A stretch of 64,000 nucleotides of DNA from Paenibacillus ihbetae (GCF_002741055.1 NZ_CP016809.1:5682501-5746500), one strand, 5' to 3'; shown: positions 9,048-19,066, counted from the first letter of the stretch. Numbers and translations are program-made. The notes: generated by a model not told the origin, from the sequence alone.

Positions 9048-10141
9048 GATGAATGCTCTCCTTTCGCTGTGCTGTGCCGCGGTTGTCTTCGAATCAGGAG
9101 GAACATGAGTATGCTCAATACGGTGAGGTAAATGCTGGAGATCGGCAAGAAATAGTCGGCCATGACATAGTACATCTTCAGATTGCTGATAGGCGATGCG
9201 CAGAGGATGATCATCAGCAAGGAGACCGCCAGTATACCGACGCTTCGCTTCGAAGGCGGCAGCAGCGTCTCGCACAGCAAATAAATCGACAGCGAGATGG
9301 AAATATAGGCTCCGCTCAGCCACTGAAAGATCGACAGAAAGTCGACATGCTCAACGAATTTGCCGAGCTTTACGAGGCGCCACTGCTCATAAGCCGGATA
9401 CCGCTGCAGTTTCATCTCTTCAGGTCCGAATTCTGCAATGCCGCCGATTGTGGGACCGAATGTCAAGAACACAAGCACGGCATGAATGGCAAGCACCGTC
9501 AGGAAACGGGGCTTTTTCTGAAGATGCGGCCTGAGAAACAGGATTAAAATAAACTGCGACAGCCCCCCGAACATGACCGGCAGACCCTCTAGGACCGGGG
9601 TGAAGCCATGCTCAAGAACCGGCATAAGATAGTGGTAGTTCTTCACTTTAAAATTTGCAACGGATACAAATATGCCAAGAAGTACAACGATGGGCAGCAA
9701 TATTCCCGCTGAGATGCCGACCGTGCGTAATCCTTGCCTCGCGGTCACCAAACATAGCAAAACCAGAATCAAGGACGTGGCGACGACGGGGGTCTGAAGC
9801 AAATAAGTGGATTTCGTCCAGTCGATCACTTCTTTCAGCGTATAGAAGGCAAATGCGATGAAATAGAGGGAGGCCATGCTCATGATAAGCACGCGTGCCG
9901 CTTTGCCGCTGCTTTCGTCGATGGCTTGCCGGATCGTCCGGTCTCCGAGCTTCCGAATAATGCCGTAAATCAGAAGCACCCATGGAAGAAACAAAACGCC
10001 GGAAGCAAGAATCGTGATCCAGGCGTCCCGCCCCGATATTTCGATCAGCACCGGAATGATCATGACGTGGTTCGTCAAACCGGCTGTCAGCATCATCATC
10101 ATAAATGCCTGATTCGTTGGAATTCCCCCTGACATGCTCAT
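9044..10141 (-). CDS. Spore germination permease, GerAB/GerBB family
   Basis: A 365-residue, ten-helix endospore germination permease. The first helix contains FMMMMLTAGLTNHVM, and a hydrophilic loop with EEMKLQRYPAYEQWRLV precedes helix eight. It opens the upstream ger operon, so this operon has the order B-A-C while its neighbour has A-B-C. The ATG at 10141 has an AAGGAGGATGAGC leader. Presumed role: germinant binding together with the A subunit in the spore inner membrane. Specificity is unknown. Confidence 0.92.
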   Translation of the reverse strand: MSMSGGIPTNQAFMMMMLTAGLTNHVMIIPVLIEISGRDAWITILASGVLFLPWVLLIYGIIRKLGDRTIRQAIDESSGKAARVLIMSMASLYFIAFAFYTLKEVIDWTKSTYLLQTPVVATSLILVLLCLVTARQGLRTVGISAGILLPIVVLLGIFVSVANFKVKNYHYLMPVLEHGFTPVLEGLPVMFGGLSQFILILFLRPHLQKKPRFLTVLAIHAVLVFLTFGPTIGGIAEFGPEEMKLQRYPAYEQWRLVKLGKFVEHVDFLSIFQWLSGAYISISLSIYLLCETLLPPSKRSVGILAVSLLMIILCASPISNLKMYYVMADYFLPISSIYLTVLSILMFLLIRRQPRHSTAKGEHSS

Positions 10142-10156
10142 CCTCCTTGCCGGCTT

Positions 10157-10185
10157 TTATACGGTTTAGAGTTCTCGGGGAATAC
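10157..10185 (-). promoter_or_regulatory. Candidate forespore (sigma-G-like) promoter of the upstream ger operon
   Basis: On the minus strand GTATT (10181-10185) is followed after 17 bases by CGTATAA (10157-10163), 16 bases before the permease start codon. This partly fits the GMATR-N17/18-CATNNTA pattern of forespore promoters and is in the expected place, since ger operons are generally sigma-G dependent. The match is weak and was made by eye. Confidence 0.3.
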
Positions 10186-10344
10186 CCAAAATATGCGATC
10201 TCATCCAATACGAAGGAACACAACGTCAATCGGCAGGTTCCCTTGAAAGCCATAAATTAGGGCGAGCCCCGGTACATAAAGCCATTCGCATCCCTGCATA
10301 ATAAGGTAAGCTTTTGTAGGATTACAAGATTGGGGGATGCATGC

Positions 10345-11724
10345 GTGAGCAGAGAAAGGAAGTCGAGGAAAAAGGTAGGAACATTGAAATGGTGGCAGCT
10401 ATCCCTCCTGGGCGTAGCGTCGACCATCGGGACAGGCTATTTCCTTGGATCGGCGCTTGGTATCCGGGTTGGCGGGCCGGCGTTTCTAATCTCGATCGTC
10501 ATAGCCGCCTTCGCCACCTATCTCGTATTCGATATGCTGGCGCGAATGACCGCGGATGACCCGCAGCCGGGCTCGTTCCGAACCTATGCAAAGCAGGCTT
10601 ACGGCAGATGGGCTGGATTTTCGACAGGGTGGATGTACTGGTGTGCGGAGGTGCTGATCATGGGGAGTCAAATGACGGCGCTCTCCATTTTTTCGCGCTT
10701 CTGGTTTCCGGACGTCCCGATGTGGATATTCGCTTGCGGCTACGCGGTTCTCGGACTATTTGTCATATGGATCGGCAACAAGGGGTTTGACCGGCTGGAG
10801 AATGTGCTGGCCGTTCTGAAAATTGCCGCGATCGTCATGTTCCTGGTGATTGCCGCAGCGGCATGCTTCGGATGGCTTCACGGGGGAGCAAGGCCTCAGC
10901 TGCCTGCGACGTGGGGGGATTTTTTCGCTGCAGGAGGAAGAGGGCTGTGGGCGTCATTGATCTTTGCTTTCTACGCGTTTGGGGGAATCGAAGTGATGGG
11001 AGTGATGGCCATCCGGTTAAAGAACCCGAAGGAAGCTCCCAAGTCAGGAAAAATCATGATTTTGCTGTTGTCGATCGTCTATATCCTATCCATCGGGCTT
11101 GCCGTCATGATGGTGGCATGGAACCGTTTTTCACCGGCCAAAAGCCCGTTCGTTGTTGCGTTAGGGTCGTATAACCTTCCCTTTATACCGCATGTCTTCA
11201 ACGCGGTGCTGATTATTGCTGGATTTTCGACGATGGTGGCTTCACTGTATGCCGTGACAACGATGCTGGTCACGTTATCCGAAGACCGGGACGCGCCCAA
11301 GGTATTTGCCGTAAAGAAAACCAAGCGGAAAACACCGGTGTTTGCGCTGGGGCTTACGGCAGCCGGTCTTGCCGTATCGATCATACTGTCGCTTCTGATC
11401 CCCGGCAAGATTTACGAGTATCTTACGACTGCCGCCGGTTTAATGCTTCTGTACAACTGGTTCTTCATCCTGGTTACGGCAGGGAAAGTCATCCGGCTCA
11501 CCGTTTGGGGACATGTCAAACGCTTCGCCGGCATGCTAATGATCGCTGCAGGAGTAAGCGGCACCGCATTTCATCCGACGAGCCGTCCGGGACTGTGGAT
11601 CAGCTTCGGCTTTATTATCCTCATCGGCATCGTCGTATTGTTCATGCAGAGGGTTTGGAAGAAATCCGCCCAGGAGTCCAAGAAGCCCGGCAAGCCCAAG
11701 CTGCGTCCGAAGCCTGCCCGTTAG
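10345..11724 (+). CDS. APC-family amino acid permease
   Basis: About 459 residues with twelve hydrophobic segments. The N-terminal GTLKWWQLSLLGVASTIGTGYFLG is the substrate-binding unwound helix 1 motif (STIGTGYF) of amino acid/polyamine/organocation permeases. The C-terminal tail is very basic (KKSAQESKKPGKPKLRPKPAR). The frame can be opened at TTG 10330, but GTG at 10345 has GGGGGA at the proper distance and is preferred. The gene is divergent from the ger operon and converges on the lysE-type gene with a 4-base overlap of stops. Substrate unknown; the family transports GABA, lysine or aromatic amino acids. Confidence 0.88.
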   Translation: MSRERKSRKKVGTLKWWQLSLLGVASTIGTGYFLGSALGIRVGGPAFLISIVIAAFATYLVFDMLARMTADDPQPGSFRTYAKQAYGRWAGFSTGWMYWCAEVLIMGSQMTALSIFSRFWFPDVPMWIFACGYAVLGLFVIWIGNKGFDRLENVLAVLKIAAIVMFLVIAAAACFGWLHGGARPQLPATWGDFFAAGGRGLWASLIFAFYAFGGIEVMGVMAIRLKNPKEAPKSGKIMILLLSIVYILSIGLAVMMVAWNRFSPAKSPFVVALGSYNLPFIPHVFNAVLIIAGFSTMVASLYAVTTMLVTLSEDRDAPKVFAVKKTKRKTPVFALGLTAAGLAVSIILSLLIPGKIYEYLTTAAGLMLLYNWFFILVTAGKVIRLTVWGHVKRFAGMLMIAAGVSGTAFHPTSRPGLWISFGFIILIGIVVLFMQRVWKKSAQESKKPGKPKLRPKPAR

Positions 11725-12356
11725 AACAGCATCGGATACAGCAGCGACACCGCACGAATGCCAAAGTACAAACCGAATACAACCAATGAGAGGCCAGAGA
11801 GCACGGAAATCACCGATATTGCTCTTTGGCTTAAATATTTTCGGAACATGCTGCTGACCATGGCCATGAAGAAATCCCACAGGACGACGCCTGAAATGAC
11901 GGCAATACTGTAGATGAAAAGCTGGCCAGTACCATTGTCGGCCGCCGTCTTGGCCAGAATGGAGCCATAGATGCCGAGCCAGAACAGAATGGTCATCGGA
12001 TTAGAGACGGACATCAGGAATCCGGAGACCAGCGTTTTCATAATCGATTCCCCGCCGCTGGCTGAGCTGACCGTTACCTTTCTTGCATTGATGATGCTTT
12101 CCACGCCTGTATAGATGAGAACGAATGCGCCAAACAGCCACAGGAACGTCTGCATGAAAGGGGTGCTCAGGAAATGAACGACGCCCAAATATACGAGGAT
12201 CATGTACAGGATATCCGCCAGCACGGCACCGATTCCAAACATCCAGGCATGCCAGAACCCTTTTTTGATCCCTTGATCGAGCTGGGCTGCATTAATCGGA
12301 CCGAGCGGCGCAGAGAGCGAAAGTCCCAGAATGATATAGCTGAAAATCATGCTCAT
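11721..12356 (-). CDS. LysE family export transporter
   Basis: A 211-residue membrane protein with six hydrophobic segments. The N-terminal SAPLGPINAAQLDQGIKKG is the LysE/RhtB family motif, and SNPMTILFWLGIYG is the second conserved motif. Known role: proton-driven export of amino acids or related small molecules. The ATG at 12356 follows GAGGAATTTGTTGTC and gives MSMIFSYIILG; a longer frame up to 12449 lacks a ribosome binding site and family similarity. The stop overlaps the end of the convergent amino acid permease. Exported substrate not identifiable. Confidence 0.88.
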   Translation of the reverse strand: MSMIFSYIILGLSLSAPLGPINAAQLDQGIKKGFWHAWMFGIGAVLADILYMILVYLGVVHFLSTPFMQTFLWLFGAFVLIYTGVESIINARKVTVSSASGGESIMKTLVSGFLMSVSNPMTILFWLGIYGSILAKTAADNGTGQLFIYSIAVISGVVLWDFFMAMVSSMFRKYLSQRAISVISVLSGLSLVVFGLYFGIRAVSLLYPMLF

Positions 12357-12623
12357 GACAACAAATTCCTCCTCTATAACGGTTCCCGAATTTTTTGCAC
12401 TGCTTGTACGGAAGATGGCTCGTACCATTCTATTCACGGGAAAGCCCATCTAAGAACATCCAATATAGAAAAAAAGCGTACGAATCCGTCGGCTGCCCTG
12501 AGAACGGGAAGCCGTTATTTTTTTGCCCGTATTTTGATTCGTCGGCCGATTTTGCTAGGATAGTAGTAGCGATGCCTTCGATACCGTAGAGGGATCGAAC
12601 CGGCAGCGAAGAGGAGGGATAAC

Positions 12624-13133
12624 ATGAGCAGGCCTTACCAAATCGTCGTGGTATCGGATACCCATATACCCATGCGGAGCAAGCAGCTCCCGTCTCGGCT
12701 GGTGGAGGACTTGAAGGAAGCGCAGCTTATTTTGCATGCGGGCGACTGGTCGAGCTGGGACGTCTATGAACAGTTCAGCCGCTATGCTCCGGTCGAAGGC
12801 GTGGCCGGCAATACAGACCCGGAGGAGATCATTTCGAAGCTGGGATACCAGAAGATCGTTGAGGTTCTCGGTCATCGGATCGGAATTGTGCATGGACACG
12901 GAAAAGGCGGGACGACGCCAGAGCGCGCCCTGAAGGCATTCGAGGGAAGCGGAGTGGATATGATCGTATTCGGTCACACCCACATTCCTTATATGGAATC
13001 GGTACGGGGCACGCTGCTTTTCAATCCCGGCTCTCCGACCGATAAACGAAGACAGCCTCAATACTCGCACGGCATCATTCGGGCTGCCGAAGGCCGGTTG
13101 GATGCGGGACATGTGTTCTATGACCGTACATAA
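12624..13133 (+). CDS. Metallophosphoesterase, YsnB/YfcE family
   Basis: A 169-residue calcineurin-like phosphodiesterase. All metal-binding blocks are visible in order: D-x-H in VVVSDTHIP (residues 8-16), GDW in LHAGDW, GNTD, the HGHG motif, and GHTH in FGHTHIP, followed by NPGSPTDKRRQ. Members of this group hydrolyse phosphodiesters in vitro with Mn2+ or Ni2+; the physiological substrate is generally unknown. Cytosolic, no signal. The ATG at 12624 follows GAGGAGGG at 6-7 bases. It stands alone, 84 bases before the DUF72 gene on the same strand. Confidence 0.92.
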   Translation: MSRPYQIVVVSDTHIPMRSKQLPSRLVEDLKEAQLILHAGDWSSWDVYEQFSRYAPVEGVAGNTDPEEIISKLGYQKIVEVLGHRIGIVHGHGKGGTTPERALKAFEGSGVDMIVFGHTHIPYMESVRGTLLFNPGSPTDKRRQPQYSHGIIRAAEGRLDAGHVFYDRT

Positions 13134-13217
13134 AGCAGATTCAGTCATATACTGATGGTAAGTGAATCGGTTGCATGCTTTTAATTCCGGAAGCATCGGG
13201 TTAATAAATATGAGTCC

Positions 13218-14153
13218 TTGATGGATACACATGATGCAAGTGAGAGGATGGCTATGGTAAAGGAAGAACAGTTCGAGCGAAGAATCCAGATCGGCCTGTC
13301 CGGCTGGGGAGATCATGACAAGCTGTACGATGATGGAGCGAAGGCCTCCGATCGGCTGGGCATGTACGCACGGCACTTTCCGATCGTGGAGATGGACAAC
13401 TCGTTCTATGCGATACCCTCTCCGGAGCAGATGGACAAATGGGCTCATGCCGTGCCCGCCCATTTCGGATTTATTGTCAAAGCCTATCAAGGCATGACCG
13501 GCCATGCCAGAGGCGGCACCTTGTCGAGATATTCCAACACGAGAAGCATGTTCGACGAGTTCCGGGCTTCGGTAAGGGCCCTTCAAGCCGCCGGCAAGCT
13601 GAGAGCGGTGCTGTTTCAATATCCGCCGTGGTTTGGCTGCGAGCGGAAGCATGTGGACATTTTGAAACGGACGCGTGAATGGATGGAGGATCTGCCGGTT
13701 GCCCTGGAATTTCGCCATCAGACCTGGTTCGCTCCCGAATTCCGGGAGAAGACGCTGGATTTCATGCGAAGCGAGGGGTGGATTCACAGCATTGCCGATG
13801 AGCCCCAGGCCGGAATCGGATCGGTACCGGCTGTCCTTGCCGCAACCCGTCAGGATGCGGTTATGATTCGCATGCATGGCCGCAATGAGAAAGGGTGGCA
13901 AACGGGCGGGCAGCCGAATTGGCGGGAGGTCCGTTATTTGTACAGATACAATGAGGAAGAGCTTGCGCAGTGGAAGGAATCCGTGCTGAAGCTGCTTGAG
14001 GAGACGAGCCAATGCTGGATTATCTTCAATAACAACTCGGGAGGCGATGCATCCGATAATGCGAAGCAGCTCCTTCGCATGTTTGGAATGGACAGCGGAC
14101 CCGAACCGATCAGGCAGATGGATTGGCTGGAAGAGGATATTTTTACTGATTAA
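13218..14153 (+). CDS. DUF72 domain protein (YunF/YecE family)
   Basis: A 311-residue soluble protein. The DUF72 TIM-barrel pattern is clear: IGLSGWGDHDKLY near the start, FPIVEMDNSFYAIPS, a mid-protein VLFQYPPWF, the LEFRH motif, and VMIRMHGRN.GW toward the end, then a WIIFNNNSGGDASDNA C-terminal segment. The biochemical function of the family is not established. The ATG at 13218 has a poor ribosome binding site; GTGAGAGG precedes an internal ATG at 13248 (MAMVKEEQ), so translation may begin there. The genes on either side are unrelated. Confidence 0.85.
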   Translation: MMDTHDASERMAMVKEEQFERRIQIGLSGWGDHDKLYDDGAKASDRLGMYARHFPIVEMDNSFYAIPSPEQMDKWAHAVPAHFGFIVKAYQGMTGHARGGTLSRYSNTRSMFDEFRASVRALQAAGKLRAVLFQYPPWFGCERKHVDILKRTREWMEDLPVALEFRHQTWFAPEFREKTLDFMRSEGWIHSIADEPQAGIGSVPAVLAATRQDAVMIRMHGRNEKGWQTGGQPNWREVRYLYRYNEEELAQWKESVLKLLEETSQCWIIFNNNSGGDASDNAKQLLRMFGMDSGPEPIRQMDWLEEDIFTD

Positions 14154-14286
14154 TGACTTTAAATGTAAACCAAACAGGGAACTGGAAGCCGTTGTCCGAA
14201 ACCGTCATAAAATTGACGCAAATCCATCTGTTTATGAGATCATTATTATATATAAAGGGTATTTTCGGTTCTGCGGTCAAGTGTAT

Positions 14287-14292
14287 TATAAT
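14287..14292 (+). promoter_or_regulatory. Candidate -10 box upstream of odhA
   Basis: TATAAT at 14287-14292 lies 86 bases before the odhA start in an AT-rich leader. A clear -35 is missing at 17-18 bases (TTTCGG / TTCGGT), so activity may depend on an activator. A second -35-like TTGACG occurs further upstream, near 14211. Nothing resembling a catabolite-responsive element was recognised. Confidence 0.4.
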
Positions 14293-14377
14293 GAAATCGT
14301 AAGAAAGTGTTTTGCGAATGTAAAAAATGAAATTCCGTCCATGAACTATCAAAATAATCTGACGGAGGGAGTCAGCG

Positions 14378-17254
14378 ATGAAGACCCTTGACAGTAAGGC
14401 AGTGGGACCATGGCAAAAATATCACGGTCCGAACCTGGGGTACATTCAAGATCAGTACGAGAAGTTTTTGCAAGACCCGCAGTCTGTGGAACCAGGATAC
14501 CGTGAACTGTTCGCCAGCTGGGGACCGCCCCCTGCTTTGGAAAACAATGAAAAGAAAGCGGATTCGCAGGGACAAGGCGTAGGACTTGACCCGCAATTGC
14601 TTAAGAAAAGCGTAGCCGCCGGTAAACTGGTATGGAACATTAGAACATACGGCCATTTGGCCGCCGTCATCGACCCGATCGGAATCGGCGGTGAAACGGA
14701 TACACGACTGCTTCAGCCTGAAAGCTATCAGTTAAGCCAAGCGGATTTGGCGGCCTTGCCTGCCGAGATCGTCTGGGAGGAGGCTCCCGGCGATGTCAAG
14801 AACGGTTGGGATGCCATCCAGCGGCTGCTGAAACTATATACTGGAACCATTGCATATGAATTCAGCCACATTCATGATGAAGAAGAACGGAAATGGCTTA
14901 ACCAACAAGCGGAGTCCGGACGCTTCCCGCTTAACCTGAGCGTCGAAGAGCGTAAGGAGCTCCTGAAGAAGCTGCTGGAGGCCGAGCAATTCGAGGAATT
15001 CCTGCACCGTACCTTCGTTGGTGCAAAGCGCTTCTCGGTCGAAGGGAACGAAGCGCTGGTGCCGCTGCTTGACGAAATCGTCCAGCAATTAGCGGAAGTG
15101 GAGGTCAACTCGATCCTTGTCGGCATGGCGCACCGCGGACGTCTGAACGTGCTTGCGCATATTCTCGGGAAGGATTACACCAAGATCTTCTCCGAGTTCA
15201 TGCATTCGCCGAATAAGCATCTGGTGCCTTCCGAAGGCTCGATGGGCATGAATTACGGCTGGACCGGCGACGTGAAATATCACTTGGGCGCCGATCGTTA
15301 TATGAAGAAGAACGAGGCCCGCGAGGTTCGTATTACGTTAGCCAACAACCCGAGCCACCTGGAATACGTCAATCCGGTCGTTGAAGGGTACACGCGCGCG
15401 GCTCAAGAAACCCGCAGCGAAGCCGGCTATCCGAAGCAGGACGTCAACAAGGCCGTCAGCATTCAGATTCACGGCGACTCTGCGTTCCCGGGCGAGGGAA
15501 TCGTACCGGAGACGCTCAACTTCAACAAGCTGCCTGGCTTCCGTACCGGCGGAACGATTCATATTATCGTCAATAACCGGATCGGCTTTACGACGGAAGG
15601 GAAGGATTCGAGATCCACGCATTACGCCAGCGATCTGGCGAAAGGATATGAAATCCCGATCATTCACGTGAATGCGGACGATCCGGAAGCATGTATCGCT
15701 GCTGCCCGTCTCGCGAGCGATTACCGCAACAAGTTCAAGAAGAGCATTCTGATCGACCTGGTCGGCTACCGCAAGTACGGCCATAACGAGACTGACGATC
15801 CGGAAACGACTCAGCCGCTGATTTACCAGAAGGTGAAGAATCACCCTACGGTCAGCACATTATATATGAAGAAACTGGTGGATAGCCAGGTGCTGTCCCA
15901 AGCGCAGGCGGACGAACTGAAGAACGCAGTGGTCGAAGTGCTGAAAGCTGCTTATGAAACCGTGAAATCGAAGGATTCGGTGGACTCGGTTCTGCTCGGC
16001 ATCAACCCGTCCGACGAGAACTCCAAGAAGGAAACGGCTACGAATGTATCCGCGGAACAGCTTCGTGCGATTAACCGCGAGCTCCTGCAATGGCCGGAAG
16101 GCTTCACGGTATATCCGAAGCTTCAGCGCATCCTGGAGCGCCGCAGCAACGCGCTTGACGAAGGCGGGAAGGTAGACTGGGGCCATGCAGAGACGCTGGC
16201 GTTCGCTACGATTCTTTCAGACGGCAAGCCGATCCGGATTACCGGACAGGATGCTGAGCGCGCAACATTTGCGCACCGGAACCTGGTTCTGCATGATGCC
16301 GCGAATGGAGATACGTTCTGCCCGCTGCACCGTTTGCCGCAGGCAAAGGCATCGTTTGCGATTCACAACAGTCCGCTTACAGAAGCAGCGGTTGTCGGCT
16401 TCGAATACGGCTACAATGTGTATTCGCCGGAGACGATGGTGATTTGGGAAGCGCAATACGGGGACTTCACGAACTGCGCCCAAGTTATCATCGACCAGTT
16501 CATCTCGGCAGGCCGTTCGAAGTGGAGACAGAAATCGAGCCTTGTCATGCTGCTGCCGCATGGATATGAAGGGAACGGTCCTGAGCATTCCAGCGCAAGA
16601 CTCGAGCGCTTCTTGCAGCTGAGCGGGGAAGATAACTGGACGGTGGCTAACCTGACGTCGGCCGCGCAATACTTCCATCTGCTGCGCAAGCAAGCGTCGC
16701 TGACGGAAACGGACGATGCCCGTCCGCTCGTGCTGATGGCTCCGAAGAGCTTGATCCGGAATCCGCGCGTTGCATCGCCGGTTAGCGCATTTAGCGAAGG
16801 CGGCTTCCAGAAGGTGCTGGAGCAGCCTGGTCTCGGACAATCGCCGAAGAAGGTCGAACGCCTCGTGCTGTGCTCGGGGAAAGTGGCGATCGATCTGGAC
16901 GAAGCACTCGACAAGCAGAAGGGCGAAGATCACTCCTGGATTCATATTGCGCGGGTGGAACAGCTGTATCCGTTCCCGAAAGAAGAAATTTCGCGCATTA
17001 TGCAAAAGTTCCCGAATCTCAAGGAAATTCTGTGGGTTCAGGAAGAACCGCAGAATATGGGCTCCTGGAGCTTCATGGAACCAAGAATCCGCGAAATCGC
17101 GCCAAGCGGCGTAGAGGTTCGTTACAACGGACGACCTGAACGGTCCAGCCCGGCCACCGGATATCAGGATGTACACGCATACGAACAACAGACGATCATT
17201 TCGTTTGCCCTTAATCGTAAAACTATAAATCAACAGATCTCATTGGGGAGGTAG
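14378..17254 (+). CDS. odhA: 2-oxoglutarate dehydrogenase E1 component
   Basis: A 958-residue thiamin diphosphate-dependent decarboxylase (EC 1.2.4.2) that feeds the succinyl group to OdhB in the TCA cycle. Family landmarks: N-terminal [18 protein letters not shown] with [22 protein letters not shown] (about residue 250); the ThDP-binding [11 protein letters not shown] and the [11 protein letters not shown] segment; and in the second transketolase half FHLP-type [17 protein letters not shown] and [14 protein letters not shown]. The length agrees with Bacillus OdhA. The leader GGAGGGAGTCAGCG fixes the ATG. odhB follows after 5 bases, so the two are one operon; E3 must be encoded elsewhere. Confidence 0.98.
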   Translation: MKTLDSKAVGPWQKYHGPNLGYIQDQYEKFLQDPQSVEPGYRELFASWGPPPALENNEKKADSQGQGVGLDPQLLKKSVAAGKLVWNIRTYGHLAAVIDPIGIGGETDTRLLQPESYQLSQADLAALPAEIVWEEAPGDVKNGWDAIQRLLKLYTGTIAYEFSHIHDEEERKWLNQQAESGRFPLNLSVEERKELLKKLLEAEQFEEFLHRTFVGAKRFSVEGNEALVPLLDEIVQQLAEVEVNSILVGMAHRGRLNVLAHILGKDYTKIFSEFMHSPNKHLVPSEGSMGMNYGWTGDVKYHLGADRYMKKNEAREVRITLANNPSHLEYVNPVVEGYTRAAQETRSEAGYPKQDVNKAVSIQIHGDSAFPGEGIVPETLNFNKLPGFRTGGTIHIIVNNRIGFTTEGKDSRSTHYASDLAKGYEIPIIHVNADDPEACIAAARLASDYRNKFKKSILIDLVGYRKYGHNETDDPETTQPLIYQKVKNHPTVSTLYMKKLVDSQVLSQAQADELKNAVVEVLKAAYETVKSKDSVDSVLLGINPSDENSKKETATNVSAEQLRAINRELLQWPEGFTVYPKLQRILERRSNALDEGGKVDWGHAETLAFATILSDGKPIRITGQDAERATFAHRNLVLHDAANGDTFCPLHRLPQAKASFAIHNSPLTEAAVVGFEYGYNVYSPETMVIWEAQYGDFTNCAQVIIDQFISAGRSKWRQKSSLVMLLPHGYEGNGPEHSSARLERFLQLSGEDNWTVANLTSAAQYFHLLRKQASLTETDDARPLVLMAPKSLIRNPRVASPVSAFSEGGFQKVLEQPGLGQSPKKVERLVLCSGKVAIDLDEALDKQKGEDHSWIHIARVEQLYPFPKEEISRIMQKFPNLKEILWVQEEPQNMGSWSFMEPRIREIAPSGVEVRYNGRPERSSPATGYQDVHAYEQQTIISFALNRKTINQQISLGR

Positions 17255-17259
17255 CGGCT

Positions 17260-18528
17260 GTGAGTGAAATTACTGTACCAGCTATGGGCGAATCCATCAC
17301 CGAAGGAACGATATTCAAATGGCACGTGAAAGAAGGGGACCGCGTCAACATCGGTGACGTTCTGCTCGAGTTAGAAACGGATAAGGTTAATCTGGAAATT
17401 AGCGCGGAGTCTGAAGGCGTTGTGGAAAAAATCCTTCGCCAAGAAGGAGAAAATGTTACGATCGGCGAAGTCATCGGCCAAATCTCTCCACAGGAAGGCG
17501 TTAAGCCAAGCGCACCTGCGCCGCAAGCGGAAGCTCCTGCTGCTCCTCCGGCAGCGGCCCAGCCTGCGCAAGAGGCACCAAAGGCACCAGCGCCTGCACC
17601 GGAAGCCGGTGGAGAAGGCTCGAATTTGACTGCATCGCCGTCCGCACGCAAGCTGGCTCGTGAGCGCGGGATTGACCTGGAACAGGTACAGGGCCGCGAC
17701 CCAATCGGTCGCATTTATCACGATGATGTGAAGAACCATACAGAAGGCAGTAAGCCTGCTGCGCCTGCAAGCAAGCCGTCCACGCCAGCAGCTCCCGCGG
17801 TGCAGGCACCGGCTGCGGAATACGGCAAGCCTGTCGAGCGTACGCGGATGTCTCGCCGCCGTCAGACAATCGCCAATCGCCTGGTCGAGGCGCAGCACAC
17901 GGCTGCAATGCTGACCACCTTCAACGAAGTCGACATGACCGCTATCCTGGATGTGCGTAAGCGCCGCAAGGACGCTTTCAAGGAAAAGCATGACGTTGGA
18001 CTGGGCTTCATGTCGTTCTTTACGAAGGCTGTTGTCGGCGCATTGAAGAAGTTCCCGCTGCTCAATGCGGAAATTGACGGTGACGATATCGTCGTGAAGA
18101 AGTTTTATGATATCGGCATTGCCGTTTCGGCGAAGGAAGGACTCGTCGTTCCTGTCGTTCGTGACGCTGACCGTCTCGGATTCGCCGAGATCGAGAAGGA
18201 AATCGTGAACCTCGCGAACAAGGCACGCAGTAACACCTTGTCGCTGTCCGAGCTGCAAGGCGGAACCTTTACGATTACGAACGGAGGCGTCTTCGGATCG
18301 CTGCTGTCGACACCAATCCTGAATACACCGCAGGTCGGCATCCTGGGTATGCATAAGATCCAGATTCGTCCGGTTGCTATCGATGAGGAGCGTATGGAGA
18401 ATCGTCCGATGATGTACATCGCATTGTCGTATGACCATCGAATCGTCGACGGCGCAGAAGCGGTTCGCTTCTTGGTCACCGTAAAAGAGCTGCTGGAAGA
18501 TCCGGAATCTCTGCTGTTGGAAGGTTAA
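17260..18528 (+). CDS. odhB: 2-oxoglutarate dehydrogenase E2 (dihydrolipoyl succinyltransferase)
   Basis: A 422-residue E2 (EC 2.3.1.61), the core of the OGDH complex. Domains in order: lipoyl domain (residues 1-75) with lipoylated Lys42 in ETDKVNLEI; an Ala/Pro-rich flexible linker; a peripheral-subunit binding domain (about residues 127-163, [15 protein letters not shown]); a second Ala/Pro linker; and the catalytic acyltransferase domain ending [16 protein letters not shown], which holds the HxxxDG active site. The start is GTG at 17260, preceded by GGGGAGGTAGCGGCT. Translated just after odhA. A strong terminator follows at 18560-18589. Confidence 0.98.
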   Translation: MSEITVPAMGESITEGTIFKWHVKEGDRVNIGDVLLELETDKVNLEISAESEGVVEKILRQEGENVTIGEVIGQISPQEGVKPSAPAPQAEAPAAPPAAAQPAQEAPKAPAPAPEAGGEGSNLTASPSARKLARERGIDLEQVQGRDPIGRIYHDDVKNHTEGSKPAAPASKPSTPAAPAVQAPAAEYGKPVERTRMSRRRQTIANRLVEAQHTAAMLTTFNEVDMTAILDVRKRRKDAFKEKHDVGLGFMSFFTKAVVGALKKFPLLNAEIDGDDIVVKKFYDIGIAVSAKEGLVVPVVRDADRLGFAEIEKEIVNLANKARSNTLSLSELQGGTFTITNGGVFGSLLSTPILNTPQVGILGMHKIQIRPVAIDEERMENRPMMYIALSYDHRIVDGAEAVRFLVTVKELLEDPESLLLEG

Positions 18529-18559
18529 TGCCAAGACAGCGACATCCATCAAGAAATAA

Positions 18560-18594
18560 AGGGCCGCATGGGAAAGTCCATGCGGCCCTCTTTT
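18560..18594 (+). terminator. Rho-independent terminator of odhAB
   Basis: A perfect 12-bp stem (AGGGCCGCATGG, 18560-18571, with CCATGCGGCCCT, 18578-18589) with loop GAAAGT is followed by CTTTTA. It lies 31 bases after the odhB stop. Confidence 0.9.
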
Positions 18595-18726
18595 ACGCCT
18601 TATCCGATGATTTGTCCTTCGATGCAGATGGCATGGTACTACTATGGATAGCGATGCCTATTCTACACATTGGCCATTGTCCTTAAATACAGATGATGCT
18701 GCGCTGTGATTCGAAAGCATGCGCCT

Positions 18727-18903
18727 CTACGAGGAGGAACCCTGCTTCTGGTCTTGTCCTTTCGATTCCGTGGTATCGCGAGGATTCCAGTTCTCAGCCT
18801 GAGGCTCGATATCCTGATGCTTCTTCACCTTGTCTCGCTGCTCTTTGGAATCGTTCTCCGTGTACTGGTGATTGCGCACTTCATCGCCGCTAGATGATGT
18901 CAT
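18727..18903 (-). CDS. Small hydrophilic protein, 58 residues, unknown function
   Basis: An open frame of 58 codons on the minus strand begins with ATG at 18903, preceded by a perfect AAGGAGG at 7-8 bases. The product starts MTSSSGDEVRNHQY and ends GQDQKQGSSS. It is almost entirely polar and charged (Asp, Glu, Lys, Gln, Asn, Ser), with no Cys, no hydrophobic segment and one Trp, which suggests a disordered, heat-soluble, stress-type protein. No family is recognised. Good promoter-like elements lie upstream. A frame of similar length on the opposite strand (18706-18897) lacks a ribosome binding site and is less likely. The gene is divergent from the lactonase gene. Confidence 0.7.
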   Translation of the reverse strand: MTSSSGDEVRNHQYTENDSKEQRDKVKKHQDIEPQAENWNPRDTTESKGQDQKQGSSS

Positions 18904-18923
18904 GGGAATACCTCCTTCATACG

Positions 18924-18961
18924 AATATAGTATTACATACCCTGTGTGACAAAAGACAAAC
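18924..18961 (-). promoter_or_regulatory. Promoter region of the 58-residue protein gene (sigma-A and/or sigma-B-like)
   Basis: Two readings overlap on the minus strand. A sigma-A type: TTGTCA (18947-18952), 17-base spacer, TATATT (18924-18929). A general-stress (sigma-B) type: GTTTGT (18956-18961), 13-base spacer, GGGTAT (18937-18942). Both have good spacing. Which is used cannot be told from sequence, and a sigma-B regulon in this organism is not established here. Confidence 0.45.
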
Positions 18962-19066
18962 AGGGAAGAGCCGTTTGCGGAGGAATTTGATTTTCCGCAT
19001 ACTTGACGTTAACATGTTACAGAGACGAATCGCATGAATAACCGATATCGAGAGGAGTTGTCTTCT

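Noticed and set aside
9048..9323. N-terminal extension of the GerA-type protein to 560 residues
   Set aside because: The extra residues lie within the permease gene and do not resemble GerA; the ATGA overlap at 9044-9047 is the natural start.
12555..14012. A 485-codon open frame on the minus strand opposite the phosphodiesterase and DUF72 genes
   Set aside because: It lies antisense to two genes with full family motifs, is rich in Arg/His/Pro as expected of a mirror frame, and shows no domain or ribosome binding site.
16217..17233. A 338-codon minus-strand frame opposite odhA
   Set aside because: Antisense shadow of a highly conserved gene; no start signal and atypical amino acid composition.
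17371..18552. A 393-codon minus-strand frame opposite odhB
   Set aside because: It covers the lipoyl, linker and catalytic coding region in reverse, is dominated by Arg/Leu, and has no family resemblance.
18706..18897. A 63-codon hydrophobic frame on the plus strand
   Set aside because: No ribosome binding site, and the opposite strand has a frame with perfect AAGGAGG and coherent polar composition.
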